Source: Lacrimispora saccharolytica
GTDB taxonomy: Bacteria; Bacillota; Clostridia; Lachnospirales; Lachnospiraceae
Direction of reading: 5' to 3'
Assembly: GCA_016899975.1 (NCBI GenBank)
Contig: JACJJN010000001.1
Coordinates: 1-64,000 of the forward strand
DNA: 64,000 nt
A program made the position numbers and the translations under genes. The notes under the pieces were generated by a model, which worked only from the letters and a program-made list of their open reading frames with translations, had not been told where the DNA came from and searched no databases. Shown here one piece after another: positions 15,995 to 23,374 of this stretch. Positions within the stretch are counted from its first letter, which is position 1; each line of letters begins with the position of its first letter.

Positions 15995-17095
15995 TCAGTT
16001 TTTCGGCAAATGCACCGTATAGGAATGTTCTTCCAGTACCGTCTTTGCGCTGTCACAGGCTTCCGGCTGATAAAACTCGATGCGCAGAACCCCTTCTTCA
16101 AATTCTCTGTTATGAATGATGCCGATATTTTTGATATTGATATCATTCTCAGCAAGCAGGGTAGTGACAGCGGCGATTCCTCCCGTCTCATCGTACAGAT
16201 CACAGTACAGGACAAAGGTACGCGTCGCCGGCCCGTTGGTATCCGGGAGAGAATCCCGGTAATTCTTTGCAGTATCAAACATCCGGAAAATTTCTTCCGT
16301 CTTCTGGTTGTCCACCAGATATTTTGCCTGCACCAGAGCACGGATATAGGCGTCGAGAACTCTGGAAATCTGTGCCTGATTGGATGCGCAGATCTGCTGC
16401 CACATGACGGGAGAAGAGGATGCGATCCTGGTAATATCTTTGAAGCCTCCGGCGGCGATCATTTTCATATATTCTTCCGGCGTATCCAATGTTTCCAATG
16501 TGTTCACAAGAGTGGACGCAACGATATGCGGAAGGTGGCTGACTGCGGCCGTGACATAATCATGTTCTTCATAGGTCAAGACTGTCGGAATGGCTTTCAG
16601 AGAACGCACCAACTCCACAAAGTCTGACAGGGTGGAAATCTCGATCTCTGCTTCCGGAGTGATGAGATAGTACGCATTTTCCAGCAGATAATCGGTGGAA
16701 TTGGCAAATCCGGTCTTTTCGGATCCAGCCATCGGGTGGCCTCCGATAAAATTCCGGATCATTCCAAGTTTCTGTACCTCCCGATGAATCCCGCCTTTTA
16801 CGCTTCCCACATCCGTTACGATACAGGATGGTTTGATGATTTCTTTCAGAAACGGCAGGTAGGACAGGTTCGTCTCCACCGGAGCACAGAGGAAAATATA
16901 ATCGCATTCCGAAAACCGCGGATCACGTTCTGCCAGCGCCACATCGATGACACCGGCTGCGATCGCTTCCTTCAGCGTTTCTGTTGTATGGGAATATGCC
17001 ATCAGATAACAGTCTGTCCGAAATTTTTTCATTGCTCTTGCAATCGAACCGCCGATCAGACCGAGGCCGATAAAGCCGACTGTAATTTTATCCAT
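15995..17095 (-). CDS. tyrA: prephenate dehydrogenase with ACT domain
   Basis: A 366-residue enzyme of tyrosine synthesis that oxidises and decarboxylates prephenate to 4-hydroxyphenylpyruvate using NAD(P)+. The N-terminal Rossmann motif is GFIGLGLIGGS (about residues 8-18); the catalytic region shows GGHPMAGSEKTG and AAVSHLPH, with the conserved His residues. A C-terminal ACT domain (about residues 295-366; GGIAAVTTLL, NIKNIGI) probably binds tyrosine for feedback control. It follows the DAHP synthase gene by four bases on the same strand, in an operon starting at the Nudix gene. Confidence 0.95.
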   Translation of the reverse strand: MDKITVGFIGLGLIGGSIARAMKKFRTDCYLMAYSHTTETLKEAIAAGVIDVALAERDPRFSECDYIFLCAPVETNLSYLPFLKEIIKPSCIVTDVGSVKGGIHREVQKLGMIRNFIGGHPMAGSEKTGFANSTDYLLENAYYLITPEAEIEISTLSDFVELVRSLKAIPTVLTYEEHDYVTAAVSHLPHIVASTLVNTLETLDTPEEYMKMIAAGGFKDITRIASSSPVMWQQICASNQAQISRVLDAYIRALVQAKYLVDNQKTEEIFRMFDTAKNYRDSLPDTNGPATRTFVLYCDLYDETGGIAAVTTLLAENDINIKNIGIIHNREFEEGVLRIEFYQPEACDSAKTVLEEHSYTVHLPKN

Positions 17096-17099
17096 CGTG

Positions 17100-18113
17100 T
17101 TACAAAGTCCTTTCCGCCAGTTCCCTGTAAGGAGCCAGCTCTTTCATCAGTATATCAAAACGGTCGAAGGTCAGAGACTGGGGACCGTCCGAGAGAGCAT
17201 GCGCCGGATCGTTGTGTACCTCGATCATCAGTCCGTCAGCGCCGCAGGCAACGGCAGCCTTCGCCAGCGGAGACACATAGGCGGCTACACCGGTTGCATG
17301 GCTTGGATCAACAATAATCGGAAGGTGGGTTTTCTCACGGATCACAGGCACTGCGCTCAGATCCAGTGTATTTCTTGTGGCTGTTTCGTAGGTACGGATT
17401 CCACGTTCACAAAGAACAACATTCGGATTACCTTCGGAGATAATATATTCGGCAGCGTTCAGCCACTCGTCAATGGTAGCGGCGATTCCCCGTTTCAGCA
17501 GTACCGGAAGCCCGGATTTTCCCGCCTCCCGGAGGAGCTGGAAATTCTGCATGTTTCTTGCGCCGATCTGGATCATATCCACATACTTTACAGCGGCGTT
17601 GATAGCTTCCAGGCTGATCACTTCGCAGATTGTATTCAGTCCATACGCTTTTTTTGCTTCCGCCATATAGCGAAGTCCTTCTTCCTCCAGACCCTGAAAA
17701 GAGTACGGGGAAGTGCGGGGCTTGTATGCGCCGCCGCGGAGAATCTGCGCGCCTGACCGTTTCACATTTTCCGCGATGATCATCAACTGTTCTTCGGTTT
17801 CCACCGCACAGGGGCCCGCCATAACGGTCAGTGTGCCTGGTCCGATCCGGTGATTTCCCACCTGAACGGTCGTCGGTTCCGGATGGAACTTTTTGTTGGC
17901 AAGCTTATAGCTTTCCGTAATTGGTACCAGCCGGTCCACATAAGGGAGCAGCTGAAGATTCTCGTGAGACAGCAGGTTCTTGTCTCCGACAACACCGATG
18001 ATGGTCACCTGTTTTCCTTCGGAGAGATGCGTCTCCAGTCCTTTCGCCTGGATCAGGCCGGTAACTTTCTGAACTGCCTCTTTCGGGGCATTGGGTTTCA
18101 TTACAATAATCAT
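17100..18113 (-). CDS. aroF: 3-deoxy-7-phosphoheptulonate synthase
   Basis: A 337-residue type I-beta DAHP synthase, which joins phosphoenolpyruvate and erythrose 4-phosphate in the first step of aromatic synthesis. An N-terminal ferredoxin-like regulatory domain (about residues 1-70, MIIVMKPNAPKEAVQK) precedes the barrel. The barrel shows MAGPCAVETEEQL, RGGAYKPRTSPYSFQG, GARNMQNFQLL, LKRG and DPSHATG. The regulatory domain in this class often mediates feedback inhibition. It lies between the Nudix gene and tyrA in one operon. Confidence 0.95.
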   Translation of the reverse strand: MIIVMKPNAPKEAVQKVTGLIQAKGLETHLSEGKQVTIIGVVGDKNLLSHENLQLLPYVDRLVPITESYKLANKKFHPEPTTVQVGNHRIGPGTLTVMAGPCAVETEEQLMIIAENVKRSGAQILRGGAYKPRTSPYSFQGLEEEGLRYMAEAKKAYGLNTICEVISLEAINAAVKYVDMIQIGARNMQNFQLLREAGKSGLPVLLKRGIAATIDEWLNAAEYIISEGNPNVVLCERGIRTYETATRNTLDLSAVPVIREKTHLPIIVDPSHATGVAAYVSPLAKAAVACGADGLMIEVHNDPAHALSDGPQSLTFDRFDILMKELAPYRELAERTL

Positions 18114-18125
18114 GTTGTGTTCCTT

Positions 18126-18581
18126 TCAGCAGAAACCCCTTCGCTGTGCTTCCTCCAAAAGATACGGCTGTATCTCAGGGTAAGTCAGCGCTTCGGGGAT
18201 TGTATTAAAAAATTCAATCTGTTCGATTTCACTGTGCAGTTCCTTTTCAAATTCCGTAATCTCCGCATAATACAGCATCCCATAAGATTCTTCCTTCTGG
18301 TTTTCCCATTCTCTGGTAACGGAATACACACATACCGGAGTGAGGCTATACTGAACAGCGCCTGTCTCTTCATATAGCTCTCTCTTTGCAGTTTCCAGAA
18401 TGGTCTCGCCGGCTTCACGATGTCCGCCCGGGATCTCATAAGTATTACGCGCACGATGTCTGCAATAGACCCATTTGTCGTTGGATTTGGAAATAATCAC
18501 GGCAAATTTTAACAGAGAATCCTCCGCATGGTCATAAAATCGGACGTTTCTGATTGTTTTGTCATGTACTTCGGTCTTCAT
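18126..18581 (-). CDS. Nudix hydrolase
   Basis: A 151-residue protein with a Nudix box at about residues 61-83: GGHREAGE, seven residues, then RELYEETG. This fits the GX5EX7REUXEEXGU consensus, so it should bind Mg2+ and hydrolyse a nucleoside diphosphate-linked compound. The start is ATG 18581, behind GGAGGACATTT; the frame is open to 18632 but that extension overlaps the promoter. It is the first gene before aroF and tyrA, only 12 bases away, so it is co-transcribed, although no aromatic-pathway role is implied. The substrate is unknown. Confidence 0.88.
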   Translation of the reverse strand: MKTEVHDKTIRNVRFYDHAEDSLLKFAVIISKSNDKWVYCRHRARNTYEIPGGHREAGETILETAKRELYEETGAVQYSLTPVCVYSVTREWENQKEESYGMLYYAEITEFEKELHSEIEQIEFFNTIPEALTYPEIQPYLLEEAQRRGFC

Positions 18582-18620
18582 AAATGTCCTCCATTGTCCT
18601 GTTTTCTGCACAGTAAATTC

Positions 18621-18649
18621 ATTGTAAGTCATGGACGAAAAATTGTCAA
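18621..18649 (-). promoter_or_regulatory. promoter of the Nudix-aroF-tyrA operon
   Basis: Read leftwards, TTGACA (18649-18644), a 17-base spacer and TACAAT (18626-18621) lie 40 bases upstream of the Nudix start. Between this promoter and that of the EF-G paralog (18650-18846) I see nothing further. Confidence 0.8.
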
Positions 18650-18846
18650 TAATTTATTGCTTTAAAGCGAGAAAATAGCATAATTATTCCGCAGACTATA
18701 TAAATTTGACGAACAAACAAGAAGAAAACAGAGTGCCTGTAAGCATTCAGTCATCGGGAAGAACCTTCAGTGATACATAATGTACATCTAAATAGAGATG
18801 AAAATTCGAAAATTCAGAATTATATTGTTAAATTTATATAATATAC

Positions 18847-18875
18847 TTGAAAAAATATCGATTCTTTAGTAGAAT
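18847..18875 (+). promoter_or_regulatory. candidate promoter of the EF-G paralog
   Basis: TTGAAA (18847-18852), a 17-base spacer and TAGAAT (18870-18875). It would give a 5' untranslated leader of about 215 bases that contains the structured repeat at 18951-19051. Confidence 0.6.
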
Positions 18876-18950
18876 ATAGACCATAGGAAGAGAAGCGGAG
18901 ACGTGAAACTTCACATGTTGGAGTGCAGAATACCAAGATCCATGGACAAA

Positions 18951-19051
18951 GTCAGATACCCCGCAGCTTGCTGCGGAGTATCTGACCCTCGCGGCAGTCG
19001 CCAAATGGACATGCAAGCATGTCCGCTTGGCTCGTTGCCCGCGGAAATGAA
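18951..19051 (+). repeat. structured intergenic repeat, copy 1
   Basis: Two parts are visible. Bases 18951-18986 form a hairpin (GTCAGATAC.CCGCAG / CTGCGG.GTATCTGAC). The 60-base core at 18989-19048 folds as CGCGGCA..GCCAA..GGACATGC / GCATGTCC..TTGGC..TGCCCGCG. The core is identical base for base to copy 2 at 32325-32384 and matches copy 3 (55589-55648) at 49 of 60 positions. It sits in the leader of the EF-G paralog, about 35 bases before the ribosome site. A minus-strand frame through it (RAKRTCLHVHLATAA) recurs with the copies and is a by-product. Confidence 0.85.
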
Positions 19052-19099
19052 TGGATCCGGCACTCCGGGACATAAATTTAATATTGGGAGGTATTACAT

Positions 19100-21190
19100 A
19101 TGGACGTTTTTAGAACTGACCGAATCAGAAATGTGGTCCTGCTTGGACACGGCGGCTCCGGAAAGACAACGCTGGCAGAGGCTATGGCGTATCTTTCCGG
19201 AATTACCAACCGCCTGGGCAAAGTAAGCGACGGAAATACCATCAGTGATTTTGATAAAGAAGAGATCAAACGCAAGTTTTCCATTTCCACATCCATGATC
19301 CCGATTGTCTGGGGAAAAAATAAGATCAACGTTCTGGATACACCGGGCTTCTTCGATTTTGTCGGCGAAGCACAGGAAGCAGCCTGCGCGGCGGATGCAG
19401 CCGTTATCGTGGTTTCCGGAAAAGCAGGTGTTCAGGTCGGAACGCAGAAGGCATGGGATCTCTGCGAGAAATACAACCTGCCCCGTATGATTTTTGTTAC
19501 CGATATGGATATCGACAATGTCAGCTACCGTCAGGTTGTAGAGCAGCTGACCGAACTGTACGGAAAACGGATCGCTCCGCTGCACATGCCGATCCGTGAA
19601 AACGAAAAATTTGTCGGATATATCAATATTGTCAAGAACAAAGGACGCCGTTATATTGACAAAGACAAAAAAGAAGAGTGTGAGATTCCGGAATATTCCA
19701 AAGAATATCTGGAGAAATACCGTGAGACTCTGATGGAATCCGTAGCGGAGACCAGCGAGGAATTTATGGACCGGTATTTCGGCGGCGAGGAATTCTCTGT
19801 CGCTGAGATTTCCGCAGCACTGGCAACCAATGTAGGAGACGGTTCTCTGGTTCCGGTCTGCATGGGATCACCGATCAACCTGCAGGGCGTTTCCAACCTG
19901 CTGGACGACATCTGCGGATACTTCCCGAGCCCGGCAGAACGTCCGTGCGCAGGACTGAATACGGCGACCAACGAAATTTTCCAGGCAAATTATAATTTCC
20001 AGAAATCGAAATCCGCGACCATCTTCAAGACGATCGTTGACCCGTTTATCGGAAAATACTCTTTGATCAAAGTATGCTCCGGCGTTATCAAGAGCGATGA
20101 CATTCTGTACAACGTAGAGCAGGAGTCCGAAGAAAAGCTGAACAAACTCTACGTTCTGGAAGGTTCCAAGCCGATCGAGGTTCCGGAGCTTCATGCGGGA
20201 GATATCGGAGCGATCGCAAAACTCGGAGATGCAAAAACAGGCGATTCCCTGGCGACCAAAGCGGCTCCGATCCGCTACGGCAAACCGGAAGTGTCTGTTC
20301 CGTATACGGCAAAACGGTATAAACCAAAGAATAAAGGCGATGTAGATAAAATCTCCCAGGCTTTCCAGAAAATGATGCAGGAAGACCTGACCATGAAGGT
20401 AGTCAACGATTCCGCAAATCATCAGACTCTGATCTACGGAATGGGCGATCAGCATATTGATATCATCGTCAGCAAACTGCAGGAGCGTTATAAAGTGGAA
20501 CTGGAACTGAGCAAACCGAAGGTTGCGTTCCGCGAGACCATCCGCAAGAAATCCGATGTGGAGGCGAAGTATAAGAAACAGTCCGGCGGACACGGACAGT
20601 ATGGCCATGTAAAAATGCGCTTTGAGCCGTCTGGAAATCTGGATGAGGCTTATGAGTTCTCTCAGGAAGTTGTCGGCGGTGCAGTTCCGAAGAATTACTT
20701 CCCGGCAGTGGAAAAGGGTCTTCAGGACGCTGTGGAATCCGGCCCTCTGGCTGCATATCCGGTGGTTGGCGTAAAGGCTGTCCTGTATGACGGTTCCTAC
20801 CATCCGGTAGATTCTTCGGAAATGGCATTCAAGACTGCGGCAAAGATGGCATTCAAGAAAGGATTTATGGAGGCGTCCCCGGTTCTTCTGGAGCCCATCG
20901 TTTCCCTGAAAGTCATTGTAGAAGACAAATATACCGGTGATGTTATGGGAGATCTGAACAAACGCCGCGGACGTGTCCTTGGCATGAATCCTGACCACGG
21001 CGGAAAGACTGTGATCGAAGCGGATGTTCCGGAGCTGGAAATCTACGGATACTCCACAAGCCTTCGTTCCATGACCGGTGGAAGCGGAGAGTTCTCCTAC
21101 GAATTTGCAAGATATGAGCAGGCACCATCGGATGTTCAGCAGAAAGAAATTGAAGCGAGAGCAAGCAAAGTGGCGAACGATGAAGAATAA
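19100..21190 (+). CDS. elongation factor G-like translational GTPase (paralog)
   Basis: A 696-residue protein with all five EF-G domains. Domain IV retains the GGHGQYGHVKM loop and the C-terminal end has LRSMTGGSGEF. The GTPase motifs differ from canonical EF-G: the P-loop is GHGGSGKTT (residues 16-24), switch II is DTPGFFDF (80-87) without the usual catalytic His, and NKxD is replaced by TDMD (134-137). This pattern belongs to the second EF-G type (FusA2-like) found beside the standard fusA in many Firmicutes. It stands alone, not in the str operon with rpsL/rpsG/tuf, which also argues for a paralog. Its job, such as specialised translocation, recycling or stress translation, cannot be decided from sequence. 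Confidence 0.88.
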   Translation: MDVFRTDRIRNVVLLGHGGSGKTTLAEAMAYLSGITNRLGKVSDGNTISDFDKEEIKRKFSISTSMIPIVWGKNKINVLDTPGFFDFVGEAQEAACAADAAVIVVSGKAGVQVGTQKAWDLCEKYNLPRMIFVTDMDIDNVSYRQVVEQLTELYGKRIAPLHMPIRENEKFVGYINIVKNKGRRYIDKDKKEECEIPEYSKEYLEKYRETLMESVAETSEEFMDRYFGGEEFSVAEISAALATNVGDGSLVPVCMGSPINLQGVSNLLDDICGYFPSPAERPCAGLNTATNEIFQANYNFQKSKSATIFKTIVDPFIGKYSLIKVCSGVIKSDDILYNVEQESEEKLNKLYVLEGSKPIEVPELHAGDIGAIAKLGDAKTGDSLATKAAPIRYGKPEVSVPYTAKRYKPKNKGDVDKISQAFQKMMQEDLTMKVVNDSANHQTLIYGMGDQHIDIIVSKLQERYKVELELSKPKVAFRETIRKKSDVEAKYKKQSGGHGQYGHVKMRFEPSGNLDEAYEFSQEVVGGAVPKNYFPAVEKGLQDAVESGPLAAYPVVGVKAVLYDGSYHPVDSSEMAFKTAAKMAFKKGFMEASPVLLEPIVSLKVIVEDKYTGDVMGDLNKRRGRVLGMNPDHGGKTVIEADVPELEIYGYSTSLRSMTGGSGEFSYEFARYEQAPSDVQQKEIEARASKVANDEE

Positions 21191-21215
21191 GATGAAAGCA
21201 TAGTACTGGCATCTG

Positions 21216-21275
21216 AAAAGGAAACAGACCTGAAACTTCTTCTTTTGGAAGTATGTTTCAGGTCTGTTTCCTTTT
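21216..21275. terminator. strong bidirectional terminator
   Basis: AAAAGGAAACAGACCTGAAAC and its complement GTTTCAGGTCTGTTTCCTTTT form a long perfect stem (about 20 pairs) with A and T flanks. It separates the EF-G paralog from the convergent MFS gene. Confidence 0.9.
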
Positions 21276-21332
21276 GTTCGACAGCAAGGAGTGCTGTCGC
21301 CCTTTCATTGCCTGCAACGGCGAGCGGGATCG

Positions 21333-22568
21333 TCAGTGGGGAACGCCAGTTTCCTGCCTCCTGTGTTTTGCTGCAAATCGAATCATAACAAGGGTGGTAA
21401 GCGCAATTATACAAAGACCGGAAATGAAAAACCAGACATTCACGCCCACTTTTTCTGCGATCGGACTGCTGAAAAGCAACCCAATAGGCATTGTGACGGA
21501 AGAAATCAAAGTAAGTACCGAAAATGCCCGCCCCATTTTTTCAGAGGCAACGGATTCCTGGATATAAGCAGTCAGTGGAATGGTATGAACATTCCCGGAA
21601 GCGCCTAAACCGATACAGCTTGCCGCAAAGAAAATCCAGCCAATATAAGTTGGTGGTATTACACCGCAGATCATTGACATAACGCCCATTCCAAATAAAC
21701 CGATGAAAGAAACTCTGATTTTGCGTTCTACTTTCAGAACGCTGGAAAACAGAAGGGAAGATACCATCATGCCGATTGCAAAGGACAACTCCACAGCGCT
21801 TCCGTACATAGCTGATAAGTTAAAAAAATCGCTTGTCATCAATGGATAAAAGGAAGACAATGGGGCATAAAAGAACATACAGAGTGCTTCTGCGATCACA
21901 AGATAAAACAGCTTTTTGTCTTCTCGAAATACCTGTAAGCCCTCTTTGATTTCAGTGACAAAATGCTGTTCTTCTTTTTCCGTTTTTGCAATCTCCGGAA
22001 TTTTAACAATCGCTAACGCGGCGCTTGCTAAAATTGCGCCCAGCACATCGCTCATTAAAACGATGTACATGGGAAAGATGGAGTATAAAGACGCACCGAT
22101 GACTGGTCCGATCAGAAAGGAACCGGAATTTAACAGCTGCATCCACCCATTTGTTTTAATAAGCTGATCTTTCGGCACAAGCTGCGGAATAATGGACTGT
22201 ATCGCCGGCTGCTGAAAGGTACTGCCAATACCTCTGACACAGAGCATGATAAATACCGTCCATACAGGCAGATCAAAAAAGAAAAGTAACACTGCATAAA
22301 TCAGGGCAATCATACCCATTGCCATATCCGAAAAAATAGAGATGAGCTTTCGGTTATAACGGTCTGCTGCAATTCCTGCAAGCGGGCTGAATAAAGACAT
22401 AGGGAGATAGGCGACAATCCCTGATATTCCGAGCATGAAAGGCGAAGATGTTTTTTCAGCAAGCCACCAAATCAATGCAAACTGAACACCATGACTTCCC
22501 AGCATTGAAATTGCCTGTCCCAATGCAACAATGATAAACTGTGATTCCCACTTTTGTATTTTTTTCAT
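21333..22568 (-). CDS. MFS efflux transporter, Mef-like
   Basis: A 411-residue, 12-helix major facilitator antiporter. The early motif SPLAGIAADRYNRK matches MFS motif A, and the order and spacing of conserved segments (FALIWWLAEKT, VRGIGSTFQQPA, VPKDQLIKTNG, GRAFSVLTLISSVTMPIGL) are those of macrolide-efflux Mef-type pumps. The start is ATG 22568 with GAGAGGA upstream; the TTG at 22604 lacks a site. It is the second gene of a marR-MFS operon and is preceded by a leader peptide region (22574-22668) laid out for translational attenuation. That strengthens the case for a ribosome-targeting drug as inducer; actual substrates are untested. Confidence 0.88.
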   Translation of the reverse strand: MKKIQKWESQFIIVALGQAISMLGSHGVQFALIWWLAEKTSSPFMLGISGIVAYLPMSLFSPLAGIAADRYNRKLISIFSDMAMGMIALIYAVLLFFFDLPVWTVFIMLCVRGIGSTFQQPAIQSIIPQLVPKDQLIKTNGWMQLLNSGSFLIGPVIGASLYSIFPMYIVLMSDVLGAILASAALAIVKIPEIAKTEKEEQHFVTEIKEGLQVFREDKKLFYLVIAEALCMFFYAPLSSFYPLMTSDFFNLSAMYGSAVELSFAIGMMVSSLLFSSVLKVERKIRVSFIGLFGMGVMSMICGVIPPTYIGWIFFAASCIGLGASGNVHTIPLTAYIQESVASEKMGRAFSVLTLISSVTMPIGLLFSSPIAEKVGVNVWFFISGLCIIALTTLVMIRFAAKHRRQETGVPH

Positions 22569-22573
22569 ATCAA

Positions 22574-22668
22574 ATTGTCCTCTCATTTTCAAATTGTTTT
22601 TCAAATAGGGGACAATATCAAGTACGATAAGTCCCTTAGCGTACTGATGCCGACATCAAGCCACCTCC
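22574..22668 (-). promoter_or_regulatory. leader peptide and alternative hairpins controlling the MFS gene
   Basis: A GGAGGT site (22668-22663) stands six bases before a seven-codon ORF, ATG 22656 to TAA 22636, encoding MSASVR. Three pairings can be drawn. (1) Leader-internal ATCAGTACG (22648-22640) pairs with CGTACTTGAT (22626-22617), nine pairs with one bulge. (2) GGGAC (22635-22631) pairs with GTCCC. (3) ATTGTCC (22615-22609) pairs with GGACAAT (22580-22574), covering the MFS ribosome site. Pairing 2 excludes pairings 1 and 3. A ribosome stalled on the leader would block 1, allow 2 and free the start site, as in erm-type attenuation. Mef leaders are similarly short and basic-ended. Mechanism is inference. 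Confidence 0.65.
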
Positions 22669-22694
22669 CTTCAAAACTTCATTGCTCCCTGTAT

Positions 22695-23126
22695 TTATAA
22701 CATGGCATCCAGATATTTCTTTAACCCGTCACGATATTTTTTCGTAAGAGTCAAATATTGCTGTTGTTCCTCCGATGTCCACTCATTCCAGATTTTGTTT
22801 TCAATTTCGTGTAAAGGATATATTTTTTCCAATGTAAATTTCTCTCCTTTTTCCGTCAGACAGACAATCGTATTTCTGCCTTTCCCTTGTTCCAGATACA
22901 CGATTTCCTCTTTTTCTAATTTGCGAATGGCAGAATTGATTGTCTGGCGGCTGATGCCTGTGAGCTTGCTTATCTCACTTTGCAGACATTTTCCGCCTTT
23001 TTCGCAAAGTACATATAAAATATTTTGAACGCTGTCTGAAATACCCATTTTTACAGCGGCTTCATGGTATAAAGCGTTGATTTCTCCTGCCAGATAGGTA
23101 TATTTTCCTGCTTCTAAATAGTGCAT
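22695..23126 (-). CDS. MarR family transcriptional regulator
   Basis: A 143-residue winged-helix regulator. The recognition region LTGISRQTINSAIRKLEKE (about residues 61-79) and the wing with LEQGKGRNTIVCLTEKG are visible, flanked by dimerisation helices. The frame extends to ATG 23156, but that ATG lies inside an operator repeat and only a few bases past the predicted transcription start, so ATG 23126 (GAAGGTGAAGC upstream) is chosen. It heads the marR-leader-MFS operon and probably represses it, lifting on binding of a small ligand. Confidence 0.88.
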   Translation of the reverse strand: MHYLEAGKYTYLAGEINALYHEAAVKMGISDSVQNILYVLCEKGGKCLQSEISKLTGISRQTINSAIRKLEKEEIVYLEQGKGRNTIVCLTEKGEKFTLEKIYPLHEIENKIWNEWTSEEQQQYLTLTKKYRDGLKKYLDAML

Positions 23127-23141
23127 AGCTTCACCTTCTTG

Positions 23142-23189
23142 TCCGATTTCGTACATTATTCATTATATCCGATTTCGTACATAAGTCAA
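23142..23189 (-). promoter_or_regulatory. marR promoter with two direct-repeat operator sites
   Basis: Read leftwards, TTGACT (23189-23184), a 16-base spacer and TATAAT (23167-23162). The 15-base sequence ATGTACGAAATCGGA occurs twice, at 23182-23168 inside the spacer and at 23156-23142 just past the -10 box. Identical repeats in these positions are strong candidates for MarR binding and autorepression. Confidence 0.75.
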
Positions 23190-23291
23190 GAGGTTTTTAA
23201 ATTTATTGAAAGATTGGCGGTTGCTGACTGCCAAATTGTGTGCGGAAAATGTGTATATGTATGTGGAAGTAATGGAAGAATATGGCAACGA

Positions 23292-23346
23292 CAAAAAAAG
23301 ACTGATAAGAAACGGCGTTTACAATTTCGCCGCAGCTTATCAGTCT
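23292..23346 (-). terminator. terminator of the aldolase gene
   Basis: AGACTGATAAG and CTTATCAGTCT flank an inner CGGCG/CGCCG stem. On the minus strand the hairpin is followed by a run of seven Ts, downstream of the aldolase stop at 23375. Confidence 0.85.
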
Positions 23347-23374
23347 GTGCATATAATAAGTCAAATCCGTTTTA

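Noticed and set aside
18834-19073. 79-codon minus-strand ORF (RAKRTCLHVHLATAA..)
   Set aside because: Similar frames occur antisense to all three repeat copies because the repeat is conserved at RNA level; the copies differ in frame context and none has a ribosome site.
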